Shown: positions 18,918-29,419, counted from the stretch's first letter. The stretch: DNA of 64,000 nucleotides from Acinetobacter brisouii (GCF_008993995.1 NZ_BKNN01000007.1:1-64000); one strand, 5' to 3'. Notes: a model not told the origin generated them from the letters alone. Numbers and translations are program-made.

Positions 18918-19772
18918 TCATTTCGTCATTCGGCGAAGTGCATTCAACGCAATTTCCTGATATGCAGGCTGAGCGAAAGCAATGAAACCATCATTGAGTA
19001 AACGGTGACGCTGATTATAAATGAAAGGTTCTCCTGCCAAGCTCACCAATCCACCGCCCACACTTTCGAGCAAACCTTGCCCTGCACTGGTATCCCATTC
19101 TGAGGTCGGATGAAAACGTGGATAGATGTCAATTTTACCTTCCAACATCATGCAAAATTTATAAGCACTGCCTGCCTGAGAGGTTTCAATCGTATGACTT
19201 TGCTGCAAAATTTCGATAAATTCTTGATACTCTGGCTGTTTACTACGATGACTCAGCCCAACTTGAATCGGCTCAATCTGCTGCACTTCAGGCGCTTGGT
19301 AAACATACCACTGCTGTTGCTCGGCATCGTACTTATAAGGATGCTGATCCAAATAACCGATATAAATCAATTGCTGTGCGGGAATGGCTATTGCAGAAAA
19401 TAAGGTTTTACCATTTTCGATCTGGCTGAGATTAATGGTAAATTCTGGGCGCTGATGCAAAAACTCTTTTGTGCCATCTAAAGGGTCAAGTACCCAACAA
19501 CGTGACCAAGTATGCCGTTCCTGATGTTCATTTTCTTCCGATAAAAGTGGCAGCGCTGGCGTGAGCTTTTGTAATGCGGTTTCAATAAACTGATTGGCTT
19601 TTAAATCGGCTTGCGTAACAGGCGAATCATCGTGCTTGGTCTGCACATGAAATTTCTCACCCTGACAGAATGTCAGGTATTCCTGCCGAATAATCTCACT
19701 GGCTTGCTGCAAAATCTGCACAACAGCCTGCATTAATTCATCCTTTGGTTGAAGAGTAGGTACAAACATCAT
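18918..19772 (-). CDS. cysQ: 3'(2'),5'-bisphosphate nucleotidase CysQ
   Basis: Hydrolyses 3'-phosphoadenosine 5'-phosphate, a by-product of sulfate assimilation, to AMP. 284 aa in the inositol monophosphatase superfamily, with metal motifs SEENEH, WVLDPLDGTKEF and PTSEWDTSAGQGLLESVGG. Length is slightly above the usual 250-270. Divergent from the purU operon across a 320-base spacer. Confidence 0.9.
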   Translation of the reverse strand: MMFVPTLQPKDELMQAVVQILQQASEIIRQEYLTFCQGEKFHVQTKHDDSPVTQADLKANQFIETALQKLTPALPLLSEENEHQERHTWSRCWVLDPLDGTKEFLHQRPEFTINLSQIENGKTLFSAIAIPAQQLIYIGYLDQHPYKYDAEQQQWYVYQAPEVQQIEPIQVGLSHRSKQPEYQEFIEILQQSHTIETSQAGSAYKFCMMLEGKIDIYPRFHPTSEWDTSAGQGLLESVGGGLVSLAGEPFIYNQRHRLLNDGFIAFAQPAYQEIALNALRRMTK

Positions 19773-19932
19773 TGCTTCTCATTTTCATAATGAGTTCATC
19801 ATAGCGCCTCATTTTTTGAAATACAGCTCAATTCATTAGATTTTTTGAGATTACTGAAAATCTCGGCACAGTCCTTGCTTTATTCCCCATAAGAAAAAAT
19901 ATTGCACAATAATATGATGCTCTACTCCTAAT

Positions 19933-19964
19933 GAGATATCTCACAAAAGTTTCCTGTCAGGAAA
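19933..19964. promoter_or_regulatory. Two palindromes upstream of the purU-mgd operon
   Basis: The 320-base spacer 19773-20092 has no gene. It contains a perfect 10-base palindrome GAGATATCTC (19933-19942) and, 7 bases later, TTTCCTG-T-CAGGAAA (19950-19964), a 7-1-7 inverted repeat. Both are candidate operators for the operon starting at 20093. No confident -35/-10 pair was recognised around them. Confidence 0.45.
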
Positions 19965-20092
19965 AAATAATTCAAAAAGTGCTAGACGGCGTGGTTAAAT
20001 TTTTATATAAATTACCTTGAAGAAAATATTTTTCCCATGAAGAATTTTAAAGGGGAATTTTCCTAAAGACCACACGGCGAGGAAGCACCACC

Positions 20093-20962
20093 ATGGAACA
20101 CAAGCAAGTTGAGCAATATGTATTAAAAATTAGTTGTCCTGCGGCATCTGGAATTGTTGCAGCGGTTTCAGGGTATTTAGCAAGTAATGCTTGCTATATC
20201 AGTGAGATGGCACAATTCGATGATGAAACTACAGGGCATTTCTTTATGCGTGCTGTGTTCCGTTTCAATGCTGGGGTCGATGGAGATTTTGAGCAACTCA
20301 AAGCCAATTTCAAGGAGATTGGTGAAAGCTTTAACATGCAAGCCACTTTTTATGATCAAAGTAAGCCTGTTAAGGTCTTGATTATGGTCAGTAAATTTGA
20401 CCACTGTTTATTGAATTTATTGTATCGCTATCACAAAGGCGAACTTGATTTTGAAATCACCGCGATTGTATCGAACCACCTCGATTTACGTTCAGTTGCA
20501 GAGCGTGAAGGCATTCGCTTCATTTACTTACCTGTGACCAAAGACAATAAGTCTCAGCAAGAACAAGAGCTGATCAAAATTGTGGATGAAACGGGCACTG
20601 AATTGGTGATTCTTGCGCGTTATATGCAGATTCTTTCCAATAACTTGTGCAAACAGTTATCGGGTCGTGCCATCAACATTCACCATTCATTCCTTCCAGG
20701 TTTTAAAGGTGCAAAACCGTATCACCAAGCGTTTGATCGTGGTGTGAAACTGATTGGTGCAACAGCGCACTTTGTCACCAGTGATTTAGATGAAGGCCCA
20801 ATTATTGAGCAGGCGGTTCAACGTGTAGACCATGCCTATATGCCAGAAAATCTGGTGTCTTTAGGTCGTGACACTGAAACCATCGCGCTGTCTAAAGCGG
20901 TGAAATACTTTGTCGAACACCGTGTATTCCTCAACGACAATCGTACGGTGGTGTTCAAATGA
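20093..20962 (+). CDS. purU: Formyltetrahydrofolate deformylase PurU
   Basis: Hydrolyses 10-formyl-THF to formate and THF. 289 aa with an N-terminal ACT-like domain (1-85: [21 protein letters not shown]) and a formyltransferase-type hydrolase domain with [33 protein letters not shown] and the catalytic Asp in [12 protein letters not shown]. It overlaps folD by four bases. In this cluster it probably disposes of C1 units released by methylamine oxidation and recycles THF. Confidence 0.94.
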   Translation: MEHKQVEQYVLKISCPAASGIVAAVSGYLASNACYISEMAQFDDETTGHFFMRAVFRFNAGVDGDFEQLKANFKEIGESFNMQATFYDQSKPVKVLIMVSKFDHCLLNLLYRYHKGELDFEITAIVSNHLDLRSVAEREGIRFIYLPVTKDNKSQQEQELIKIVDETGTELVILARYMQILSNNLCKQLSGRAINIHHSFLPGFKGAKPYHQAFDRGVKLIGATAHFVTSDLDEGPIIEQAVQRVDHAYMPENLVSLGRDTETIALSKAVKYFVEHRVFLNDNRTVVFK

Positions 20963-21867
20963 GTCTACTCAGCCAATTTACTGCGTCTGAAACTACCGTG
21001 ATTGATGGTAAAGCCACTGCTGCACAAGTCCTCGAAGAAGTGAAACATGATGTCATCGCATTACAGCAGCAAGGCATTAGTCCTTGCCTCGCTGTGGTGT
21101 TGGTCGGCGAAGACCCTGCAAGTCAGGTCTATGTCCGCAACAAAGTCGAAAAAGCCCTGATGGTTGGCATCCGTTCACTGGAATTTCGCTTCCCTGCTGA
21201 ACTGAGCCAAACTGAACTGCTTGCCAAGATTGATGAACTCAATGCTGATCAAAGCGTACACGGCATTTTGGTACAGCTACCATTGCCAAAACATATCGAC
21301 GAAATCGCTGTTCTTGAACGCATTGATCCGAAAAAAGATGTCGATGGTTTCCACAGTGAAAATGTTGGTGGTTTAAGTCAGGGACGTGATGTGCTCACCC
21401 CGTGTACGCCAACAGGTTGTATTCGCCTGCTGAAAGACACTTTGGGTGATTTATCTGGGCTACACGCAGTTGTGGTTGGACGTTCCAATATTGTCGGGAA
21501 ACCGATGGCGGCTTTGCTGCTCAAGGAAAACTGCACTGTGACTGTGGTGCATTCCAAAAGTCAGGATTTAGCACAGCTTTGTCAGTTGGGTGACATTGTC
21601 GTGGCGGCAGTCGGACGCCCACGCATGATCAATGCCTCTTATTTAAAAGCAGATACAGTCGTGATTGATGTTGGTATTAACCGCATTCAGGAAAATGGCA
21701 AAAACCGTCTGGTCGGCGATGTGGACTATGACGATGTCCTGCCGATGGTCAGTGCCATTACCCCTGTGCCTGGTGGTGTTGGCCCAATGACCATTGCCTA
21801 CCTCATGCAAAATACCGTCCATGCCGCACAGTTGCAGCATGCACAAACCCATTCAACTTCCGTTTAA
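20959..21867 (+). CDS. folD: Methylenetetrahydrofolate dehydrogenase/cyclohydrolase FolD
   Basis: Converts 5,10-methylene-THF to 10-formyl-THF with NADP. 302 aa with [12 protein letters not shown] (Tyr and Lys of the active site), [20 protein letters not shown], the [11 protein letters not shown] cofactor loop and [16 protein letters not shown] overlaps the purU stop. It links methylene-THF from the downstream oxidase to PurU. It may be an extra pathway copy in addition to a housekeeping folD elsewhere, but that cannot be seen here. Confidence 0.93.
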   Translation: MSLLSQFTASETTVIDGKATAAQVLEEVKHDVIALQQQGISPCLAVVLVGEDPASQVYVRNKVEKALMVGIRSLEFRFPAELSQTELLAKIDELNADQSVHGILVQLPLPKHIDEIAVLERIDPKKDVDGFHSENVGGLSQGRDVLTPCTPTGCIRLLKDTLGDLSGLHAVVVGRSNIVGKPMAALLLKENCTVTVVHSKSQDLAQLCQLGDIVVAAVGRPRMINASYLKADTVVIDVGINRIQENGKNRLVGDVDYDDVLPMVSAITPVPGGVGPMTIAYLMQNTVHAAQLQHAQTHSTSV

Positions 21868-21894
21868 GTCAATGCCGAGCGCTGTGGAGGACTC

Positions 21895-23133
21895 ATGCCA
21901 TTTAGTCTACTGAAATATGGATTAAGTTCTGAATATCCTGTCGAAGTGGATTTACCTCCACCGACGGCTCTGAAACCGCATTATGATGTGGTGATTATTG
22001 GCGGTGGTGGGCATGGTCTTGCGACAGCCTACTACCTGTCTAAATATCATGGTATTACCAATATTGCGGTTTTAGAAAAAGCCTATTTGGGTGGGGGTAA
22101 TACTGCACGTAATACTGCCGTGATTCGCTCTAATTACCTGACCTCCGAAGGCGTCGAGTTTTATGCTGAATCGGTCAAATTATTTAAAAATCTCTCCAAT
22201 GAGTTCGATTTCAACATTATGTACTCTGAGCGTGGACAACTCACGCTGGCACACACCGACTCGACTGTCCGTGCCTTCCGCCAACGTGCCGAAGTCAACA
22301 AGCACTTTGGTGGTCGTACCGAAATGCTGGATCGTCAACAGATTAAAGAACTTGTGCCTTGCTTAAATCTCGATCCTGCACATTTGCCTGTCTTAGCTGG
22401 GCTTTGGCATATCGATGGGGCAACTGCACGTCATGATGCTGTAGCTTGGGGTTATGCCAAAGAAGCGGCAAAACGTGGTGTTGAAATTCATCAGCTGACC
22501 GAAGTACAGGATTTGGTGATTGAGAACAACAAAATCAAAGCCATTAAAACCAATCGTGGCACAGTGCAATGTGGCTGTGCAGTACAGGCGATTGCGGGGG
22601 CATCTTCAATTTTGATGGCAAAAGCCAAGATCCGTGCACCAATTCAGACCTTTCCGTTACAGGCCATGGTGTCTCAGCCATTTAAACCCTTCCTGACACC
22701 TTTGGTCAGTTCATCGGCTTTGCACTGTTATGTGCAACAAACCAGCCGCGGCGAAATTGTATTTGGTGGTGGTTCCGACCCATACCCACTATATAACACC
22801 CGTTCAACGTTGGACTTGAAAGAAAGTTTGCTGGCACATGCCATTGAAATGTTCCCGTTCATGGCAAATGTCAAACTGATGCGCCAATGGGCAGGGATTA
22901 CCGACATGACCCCTGACTATAGCCCGATTATGGGGAAATCTCCTGTAGACAATTACTACCTCGATGCTGGCTGGGGCACATGGGGCTTTAAAGCCACGCC
23001 AATCTGCGGCAAGACTATGGCGGAACTGGTGGCAACAGGCAAAACCCCTCGCCTGATTGAACCTTTTGCACTGGAACGTTTCAGCACCTTCCAGCAAGTC
23101 AACGAAATGGGCGCAACAGCAGCAAGCCACTAA
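21895..23133 (+). CDS. Sarcosine oxidase-type beta subunit, probable N-methylglutamate dehydrogenase MgdA
   Basis: FAD-dependent DAO-family subunit carrying the amine oxidation site of a heterotetramer. 412 aa with the dinucleotide motif VVIIGGGGHGLATAYYLSK, EKAYLGGGNTARNTAVIRSNY and the C-terminal DAGWGTWGFKATP. Annotation pipelines would call it SoxB. The setting beside tmm and dmm genes and the unusual delta subunit make N-methyl-L-glutamate the likelier substrate. The sequence alone does not separate the two oxidases. Confidence 0.8.
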   Translation: MPFSLLKYGLSSEYPVEVDLPPPTALKPHYDVVIIGGGGHGLATAYYLSKYHGITNIAVLEKAYLGGGNTARNTAVIRSNYLTSEGVEFYAESVKLFKNLSNEFDFNIMYSERGQLTLAHTDSTVRAFRQRAEVNKHFGGRTEMLDRQQIKELVPCLNLDPAHLPVLAGLWHIDGATARHDAVAWGYAKEAAKRGVEIHQLTEVQDLVIENNKIKAIKTNRGTVQCGCAVQAIAGASSILMAKAKIRAPIQTFPLQAMVSQPFKPFLTPLVSSSALHCYVQQTSRGEIVFGGGSDPYPLYNTRSTLDLKESLLAHAIEMFPFMANVKLMRQWAGITDMTPDYSPIMGKSPVDNYYLDAGWGTWGFKATPICGKTMAELVATGKTPRLIEPFALERFSTFQQVNEMGATAASH

Positions 23134-23143
23134 GGAGAATCTG

Positions 23144-23461
23144 ATGAAAATTATGCCTTGTCCACTCAATGGTCCACGCAATATCAGTGAATTTGTCTAT
23201 GGTGGCGAACTCAAAGACATGCCTGACCAGAACCACTGTAGCGATTTAGAGTGGGCAGATTATGTCTTTAACTGCGACAACCTTGCGGGTGTGGTACGTG
23301 AATGGTGGATGCATGCGCCAAGTAGTTACTGGTTTATTGCTGAACGCAACACCATCACCGATGAAATTTTAAAAACCTATGACCCCAAAGTGCTGTTTCA
23401 GCAACGGGTCGAATTTAGTGACAGCAGCCCATCTTCAGTTCACAAGGAGTCTTTGACATGA
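23144..23461 (+). CDS. Sarcosine oxidase-type delta subunit, probable MgdB
   Basis: 105-aa delta subunit beginning MKIMPCPLNGPRNISEFVYGG after an AAGGAGA ribosome site. Classical SoxD proteins bind zinc through a C-x2-C pair near the N-terminus; here the second Cys is Asn (CPLNG). WMHAPSSYWFIAERNT is retained. I recall the CPxNGPRNISEF form from oxidase clusters of methylamine users, but this is memory and was not searched. Overlaps the alpha subunit by four bases. Confidence 0.78.
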   Translation: MKIMPCPLNGPRNISEFVYGGELKDMPDQNHCSDLEWADYVFNCDNLAGVVREWWMHAPSSYWFIAERNTITDEILKTYDPKVLFQQRVEFSDSSPSSVHKESLT

Positions 23462-26358
23462 ACCGATTACCTCTCCCTTATGGGCTGTTAATCAATCGCC
23501 AACAGCCTGTCGAATTTGAATTTGACCACAGCCGTTTCCAAGGCTTTGCAGGTGACAGTATTGCCAGTGCACTTGTCGCCAACCAACGCTGGATCATGTC
23601 ACGCTCATTTAAATATCACCGTCCACGCGCACCGCTGACCATGGCAGGACAAGATGCCAATACCTTGGTACAACTGCCTGAAGAAGCCAATGTGCTTGCC
23701 GATACCACAGTGATCAAACCAAATATGCAGGTCACTGGACAAAACTTTTCGGGCTCACTCTTAAAAGACTCCGATGCCTTTTTGGGTAAATTCTCCAAAT
23801 TTATGCCTGTCGGGTTTTACTATCGCTCTTTCTATAAACCGAAAGGCGCTTGGAAACTGTGGGAACCCCTGATTCGTAAAAAGGCAGGCTTGGGTATTCT
23901 TGATCTGAACTTTCAGCCTGAATATTACGACAAAGCCTATTTGTTTACCGATGTTGCGATTATTGGTGCAGGCCCTGCGGGTTTACAAGCTGCGCTGACC
24001 GCAGCAGAGTTAGGTGCAAAAGTTTTACTGGTTGAACAAGAGAAAATCTTGGGCGGCAGTCTGAACTATGCACGTCTGGATGCTTCAGGCAAGAAAGCCG
24101 CTGAAATCAAACAACGTTTGGTGAGTGCGATTGAACGCCATCCACAGATTACTGTACTCACTGAAGCCACCTGTAATGCATGGTTTACCGACCATTATTT
24201 ACCCATTATTCAAGGCAAACGTATGTACAAAGTTCGCGCAGCGCAATGTATTGTGGCGAGCGGCAGCTTCGATCAACCTGTGATTTTCCGTAACAACGAC
24301 TTGCCTGGTGTCATTCTATCGAGCGCAGCACAGCGCCTGATGAAACTCTATGCCGTGAAACCTGCGCAAACAGTGGTGGTGCTCACTGGGCATGATGATG
24401 GTTATTTGACTGCACTGGATTTGGCTGAAGCAGGCGTGACCGTCAAAGCTGTGGTGGATATGCGCCCCGTGGCATCGGATACCAGCTTGTTAAGTGCGGT
24501 CAAAGCCAAAGGCATTGCTTGTCATTTAAGTAGTACTGTCTATGAAGCCTTACACAGCAGTGGCATGCAGCAGCTGACAGGTGTCGATGTGCGCCGTATT
24601 GTGGCTGAAGGTCAAGTCGATGCTCACGCGCAGAAAATTGACTGCGATGTCCTGTGCATGTCAGCAGGTTACATGCCTGTATATCAGTTACTCTGTCAGG
24701 CAGGTGGCAAACTCAGTTATGACGACCAACAAGCAGCATTTAAAATTTCAGGTTTGCCAAAAGGCTTGTTGATTACAGGTTCGGTCAATGGCATTCACCA
24801 GATTGAGCACGTTTTACAAGATGCCAGCTACATTGCCCAAGTTGCGGTGGCTGCTTTACGTGGTGAAGATGCAAGTCAAATTGCTGCGCCAAACTTTAAA
24901 GAAAGCTCAATGAATTTTCCTTGGCCGATCTTTGAACATCCTAAAGGTAAGGAATTTGTCGATTTCGATGAAGACCTACAAATTCGCGACATTGTGAATG
25001 CGACCAAAAGTGGTTATCGCGATGTGCAACTGGTTAAACGCTTTTCGACTGTGGGTATGGGACCGTCTCAAGGACGTCACTCTGCATTGCCAACCGCACG
25101 TTTGGTGGCAAAATCCACCCAGCGTAGTGTTAGCGAAACAGGTGTGACGACAGCGCGTCCTCCGTTTACGGTCGAGAAACTGGCACATGTTGCGGGGCGC
25201 GGCTTCGACCCATTTCGCCAAACCCCAATGCATGCTCGCCACCTTGCTGCGGGTGCAAAAATGATGCCTGCGGGCAACTGGCAACGTCCTGCATTTTATG
25301 GCAACCCTGAACAACGCCTGCAACACATTGCTCGTGAAGTGCTCAACGTGCATCAGAATGTCGGCATGATTGATGTGTCTACCCTCGGTGGTTTGGATGT
25401 CCGTGGGCCAGACAGCGCCGAGTTCTTAAATCGTCTCTATACCTTTGGTTTTGCGAAACTTGCGGTTGGAAAAACCCGTTATGCAGTCATGGCGAATGAA
25501 CATGGCGTGGTCATTGACGATGGTGTAGCAGCACGCCTAAGCGAGAACCATTTTTATGTGACTGCAACCACCAGTGGTGTCGATCGAATTTATCAGCAAA
25601 TGCTGAAATGGAATGCCCAATGGCGTCTCAGTGTCGATATTGCCAATGTCACTACTGCCCTTGCTGCACTCAATATTGCAGGCCCGAACTCACGCCAAGT
25701 CATGCAGAAAGTCTGTCAGGACGTGGACTTGTCCAATGCAGCATTCCCTTATTTGGGTGTACGCACTGGCACAATTCATGGCATTCCTGTACGGATTTTA
25801 CGGGTCGGCTTTGTTGGTGAACTGGGTTATGAAATCCATTTCCCTGCACGTTTTGGCGAGTATATGTGGGACACCCTCATGCAGGCAGGTCAGCTATTTA
25901 ACATGCAGCCATTTGGGGTGGAAAGCCAGCGTTTACTACGTCTTGAAAAAGGTCACATTATCATTAGCCAAGACACCGATGGCATGACCCATCCACAAGA
26001 AGTGGATTTGGGCTGGGCGGTGGCACGCAAAAAACCGTGGTTTGTCGGCAAACGCTCGATTGCAATTTTGGAAGCTCAGCCGTTGAAACGCAAACTGGTC
26101 GCCTTTGAGCTAGACAAACATCAGGCTCAACCGCTTGAAGGACACATTGTCCTCAATGGTGACAAAATCACAGGCAACATTACCTCGTGTGAATACTCAC
26201 CGACCCTCGACAAAATTATCGGTTTGGCCTATGTCGGCATTGAACAAAGTGAAATCGGACAAAATTTCCCGATTCGGGTAGAACACGGTGCAATGGTGCA
26301 TGCCAAAGTCGTCAAAGCGCCATTTTATGATCCAGACAATCAACGACAGGAGGTTTGA
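23458..26358 (+). CDS. Sarcosine oxidase-type alpha subunit, probable MgdC
   Basis: 966-aa large subunit. Order: an N-terminal 2Fe-2S-ferredoxin-like domain with RSFKYHRPRAPLTMAGQDAN (about 15-80), an FAD/NAD Rossmann domain starting [21 protein letters not shown] (about 165-450), and a C-terminal GcvT-like THF-binding domain (about 600-960) with GGLDVRGPDSAEFLNRLYT and RVGFVGELGYEIHFPA. The last domain passes the methyl carbon to THF as methylene-THF for FolD. Length matches known alpha subunits (~965-1000). Confidence 0.85.
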   Translation: MNRLPLPYGLLINRQQPVEFEFDHSRFQGFAGDSIASALVANQRWIMSRSFKYHRPRAPLTMAGQDANTLVQLPEEANVLADTTVIKPNMQVTGQNFSGSLLKDSDAFLGKFSKFMPVGFYYRSFYKPKGAWKLWEPLIRKKAGLGILDLNFQPEYYDKAYLFTDVAIIGAGPAGLQAALTAAELGAKVLLVEQEKILGGSLNYARLDASGKKAAEIKQRLVSAIERHPQITVLTEATCNAWFTDHYLPIIQGKRMYKVRAAQCIVASGSFDQPVIFRNNDLPGVILSSAAQRLMKLYAVKPAQTVVVLTGHDDGYLTALDLAEAGVTVKAVVDMRPVASDTSLLSAVKAKGIACHLSSTVYEALHSSGMQQLTGVDVRRIVAEGQVDAHAQKIDCDVLCMSAGYMPVYQLLCQAGGKLSYDDQQAAFKISGLPKGLLITGSVNGIHQIEHVLQDASYIAQVAVAALRGEDASQIAAPNFKESSMNFPWPIFEHPKGKEFVDFDEDLQIRDIVNATKSGYRDVQLVKRFSTVGMGPSQGRHSALPTARLVAKSTQRSVSETGVTTARPPFTVEKLAHVAGRGFDPFRQTPMHARHLAAGAKMMPAGNWQRPAFYGNPEQRLQHIAREVLNVHQNVGMIDVSTLGGLDVRGPDSAEFLNRLYTFGFAKLAVGKTRYAVMANEHGVVIDDGVAARLSENHFYVTATTSGVDRIYQQMLKWNAQWRLSVDIANVTTALAALNIAGPNSRQVMQKVCQDVDLSNAAFPYLGVRTGTIHGIPVRILRVGFVGELGYEIHFPARFGEYMWDTLMQAGQLFNMQPFGVESQRLLRLEKGHIIISQDTDGMTHPQEVDLGWAVARKKPWFVGKRSIAILEAQPLKRKLVAFELDKHQAQPLEGHIVLNGDKITGNITSCEYSPTLDKIIGLAYVGIEQSEIGQNFPIRVEHGAMVHAKVVKAPFYDPDNQRQEV

Positions 26359-27023
26359 TGATGCAAACTCTAGCAACGGAACGCAGCCCGATTGCACAAC
26401 AACCTTACAATGCTTTTGGGCGGAGCAAACGCGAATTTTTAAGTGAAGCGACTTCACAGGCAGAACGTAAAATTCAGCACTGTGCAGTGGTGGATCTGAC
26501 CAATTTGTCCCATGTCGGTTTTCGTGGCGTAGACAGCGCAGCCTACTTACACCAGTTTGGTTTTAGTCTGCCTGAACGTCCAAACCATGCACTTGCACAG
26601 GTTGATGGTAGCTGGATTGCCCGCCTGTCGATGACTGAATATTTAGTTTTAGGCAGCCTGCATGATTTTGGTGATCGGGTTGCCCAACTCGAAAATGACT
26701 GGCAGTACGATGAACAATATGCCAATTATTTGCTACCTCGTCAGGACAGCCATGCATGGATTCAACTCACAGGTCAGTTCAATACCGAAATCATGGCAAA
26801 ACTCTGTGCGGTTGATTTATCGCCTGAAGCCTTTGCCGTCGGTAAAGTGGCACAAACCTCGGTTGGACGGGTCAATGCCATTGTGATGAATGTCGGCGAT
26901 CAGCAAACCCAAAAACTGAATATCTTATGTGACCGTGCCGCAGCACTTTATTTGTGGCAAGTTCTGCAAGATGCTATTTCGGAATTTGGCGGTGAGATAA
27001 GCGGGATTGAAGGGCTAATTTAA
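26358..27023 (+). CDS. Sarcosine oxidase-type gamma subunit, probable MgdD
   Basis: 221-aa gamma subunit, related to the GcvT fold, which completes the heterotetramer. ATG 26358 overlaps the alpha stop (TGATG) and a second ATG at 26361 is better spaced from the CAGGAGG site. Motifs include VVDLTNLSHVGFRGVDSAAYL and WIARLSMTEYLVLG. Followed by a terminator at 27040. Confidence 0.82.
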   Translation: MMQTLATERSPIAQQPYNAFGRSKREFLSEATSQAERKIQHCAVVDLTNLSHVGFRGVDSAAYLHQFGFSLPERPNHALAQVDGSWIARLSMTEYLVLGSLHDFGDRVAQLENDWQYDEQYANYLLPRQDSHAWIQLTGQFNTEIMAKLCAVDLSPEAFAVGKVAQTSVGRVNAIVMNVGDQQTQKLNILCDRAAALYLWQVLQDAISEFGGEISGIEGLI

Positions 27024-27030
27024 ATCATAA

Positions 27031-27426
<396 letters not shown>

Positions 27427-27609
27427 GTTGAGTCTTGCATTCGTCTGTCAGACTTGTTTAACGCTTTGGGTTGCTTTTCATTAGACTTCTTTGATTCATA
27501 TTGATTTGTATTTTTCTCATTCGAATATGAAATACGGCACCATAGAAAGAAGTCTATTCATCTCCTGATTTCTATTTTTTAGATTCTGACTTTATCGAGT
27601 ATAAACACA

Positions 27610-28206
27610 ATGAACTGGTTAGCTGCTGCACCGATCCTTGAACATGGCAACATTCGTCTTGAACCGTTAAGCACCGAACACACCCAAGGTTTAGTCGATG
27701 CCACACAAGATGGCGAACTGTGGAATATCCGCGTCACATCAGCACCCCATCCCGATCAGGTTATCGCGTATATTGAACAAGCCTTGCAGCAACGTGAACA
27801 GCAACAACGCCAAGCCTTTGCCGTGATTAACACGCAAACAGGCAAGGTACTTGGAACCACCAGTTATCATGATATTGTGCCGAACATTCAGCGACTTGAA
27901 ATTGGCTATACATGGTATGCGGCTTCAGTACAACGTACACATGTGAATACCACTTGTAAATTCCTGCTGTTAAGCCATGCCTTTGAAGATCTAAACGCAG
28001 AGCTTGTAGGCTTTCGCACAGATAATTTTAATTACCGCAGTCAACGTGCGATTGAGCGTTTAGGTGCAAAAAAAGATGGCGTTTTGCGTCATCATCAACC
28101 TCGTAAAGATGGCACAGTACGCGATACTGTCATGTACAGTATTCGCGCTGGGGAATGGGCAGAGATCAAAGCACATTTGCAGGATTTATTGCAGAAAGCG
28201 TATTAA
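27610..28206 (+). CDS. GNAT family N-acetyltransferase (RimJ/RimL-like)
   Basis: 198-aa acetyl-CoA-dependent transferase of the RimJ/L type: an N-terminal HGNIRLEPLSTEH, the central EIGYTWYAASVQRTHVNTTCKFLLLSHAF acetyl-CoA region and NYRSQRAIERLGAKKDG. Substrate unknown. Stands alone on + and converges with the GNAT on -. Confidence 0.82.
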   Translation: MNWLAAAPILEHGNIRLEPLSTEHTQGLVDATQDGELWNIRVTSAPHPDQVIAYIEQALQQREQQQRQAFAVINTQTGKVLGTTSYHDIVPNIQRLEIGYTWYAASVQRTHVNTTCKFLLLSHAFEDLNAELVGFRTDNFNYRSQRAIERLGAKKDGVLRHHQPRKDGTVRDTVMYSIRAGEWAEIKAHLQDLLQKAY

Positions 28207-28220
28207 GTTTTTGAGATAAA

Positions 28221-28242
28221 GAAACCTGCTGATACAGGTTTC
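28221..28242. terminator. Hairpin between convergent GNAT genes
   Basis: GAAACCTG, loop CTGATA, CAGGTTTC: a perfect 8-bp stem between two converging genes. No long T-run follows it on +, so it may only weakly terminate. Confidence 0.6.
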
Positions 28243-28256
28243 TTGAATTTTAGTGC

Positions 28257-28823
28257 TCAAGCATCATCTTGCGGATTAAACGGTGTTTGCAAAATCAACT
28301 GATAAAAATCGACATCTAACCAACGCCCAAACTTAAAACCCACCTGTGGAAATGTACCTGAGTGCTCAAAACCTAAACGGCGATGCAAGGCAATACTCGC
28401 TTGATTGCTCGCATCAATACAGCCGATCAGTACATGCACCTGCCCATCTTGTTTAGCACGCTCAATCAAGGCTTGCAGTAGCAACTTTCCTAAACCACGC
28501 CCACGCTGTTCATGCTGAATATAAATGCTGTGCTCAACCGTATATTTATAGGCAGGAAATGCACGGAAGCTGCCCCAACTGGCAAAGCCGAGTAGATTGC
28601 CTTTGGCATCCACAGCACCAATCACTGGAAAACCATGTTCACGTTTATGGGCAAACCATGCCTGAATTTTTTCCAGCGTGCGTGGTTTGTAGTCATAGAG
28701 TGCTGTCGAGTTTAAAATCGCTTCATTAAAAATATCCAAAATTGCTTGGGCATGTTCAGCTTCATTACATTCAATCAGTTCGATATTTTGACTTTCGTCC
28801 ATAGTATGTATTCCTGTTGTCAT
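28257..28823 (-). CDS. GNAT family N-acetyltransferase (phosphinothricin acetyltransferase-like)
   Basis: 188-aa acetyltransferase with AILDIFNEAILNSTALYDYKPRT, the typical start of the Pat/Bar-like group, the acetyl-CoA loop EQRGRGLGKLLLQALI and ASNQASIALHRRLGFEHSG. ATG 28823 overlaps the upstream regulator's stop by one base (TAATG), so the two are translationally linked; ATG 28802 is an alternative. Proteins of this group acetylate amino acids or toxic analogues; the real substrate is unknown. Confidence 0.85.
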   Translation of the reverse strand: MTTGIHTMDESQNIELIECNEAEHAQAILDIFNEAILNSTALYDYKPRTLEKIQAWFAHKREHGFPVIGAVDAKGNLLGFASWGSFRAFPAYKYTVEHSIYIQHEQRGRGLGKLLLQALIERAKQDGQVHVLIGCIDASNQASIALHRRLGFEHSGTFPQVGFKFGRWLDVDFYQLILQTPFNPQDDA

Positions 28824-29401
28824 TACACTTCACACACCGCAACCAAGTAGCGGGCTTCATCTGTGGTGGAATTTTGAAAAATGATGGGTTGATTCAACTG
28901 AATAGACAAGCAATCACCTTGCTGCAAGGTATAGCTCTGCTCCCCCAAGTGAATCTGCATTTGCCCATGCAGCAACCAGATTTGCTGGTAAACCTTGACC
29001 TCACGCGGCACGAAATCATAGGCAACCTGCGTATGTGCAGGGAAAGTCACTTCCACCAGTTGCATGGGCGATGCCACACTCACAGAAGACAAATTACGCC
29101 GCAAATAACCCGATGCAGGATCGCGCCACTGGCTTTGCTGCTCATAACGCAATAATGGTTTCGGTTGATTCGCTGAAGTGTCAAAGACAAATAAACTGGC
29201 TAAGGAAACATCCAACGCTGCGGCAAGCTTCTCTAAAATCACTGCGGTAGGACTGGTTGCAGCACGTTCGATCAGGGAAATACTGGAACGACTGACCCCG
29301 CTTCGTGCCGCCAACTGATCAAGTGAATACCCTTTGGCAAGGCGTAGTTCACGAATATGCTGGGCGATGTGCTGATTGATATCAGGTTGCTGATCGCTCA
29401 T
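28823..29401 (-). CDS. XRE family regulator with C-terminal cupin
   Basis: 192-aa regulator with an N-terminal helix-turn-helix (YSLDQLAARSGVSRSSISLIERAATSP, about 20-70) and a C-terminal cupin (about 110-185) that probably senses a small ligand. Proteins of this design usually control nearby metabolic genes. It shares a transcript with the GNAT gene and may also act on the dmm operon, whose last gene ends 190 bases upstream; that is inference from position. Confidence 0.88.
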   Translation of the reverse strand: MSDQQPDINQHIAQHIRELRLAKGYSLDQLAARSGVSRSSISLIERAATSPTAVILEKLAAALDVSLASLFVFDTSANQPKPLLRYEQQSQWRDPASGYLRRNLSSVSVASPMQLVEVTFPAHTQVAYDFVPREVKVYQQIWLLHGQMQIHLGEQSYTLQQGDCLSIQLNQPIIFQNSTTDEARYLVAVCEV

Positions 29402-29419
29402 AACACCCCTTTCATTTTT

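Noticed and set aside
20041-20092. Riboswitch before purU
   Set aside because: No conserved glycine, THF or other riboswitch core could be recognised.
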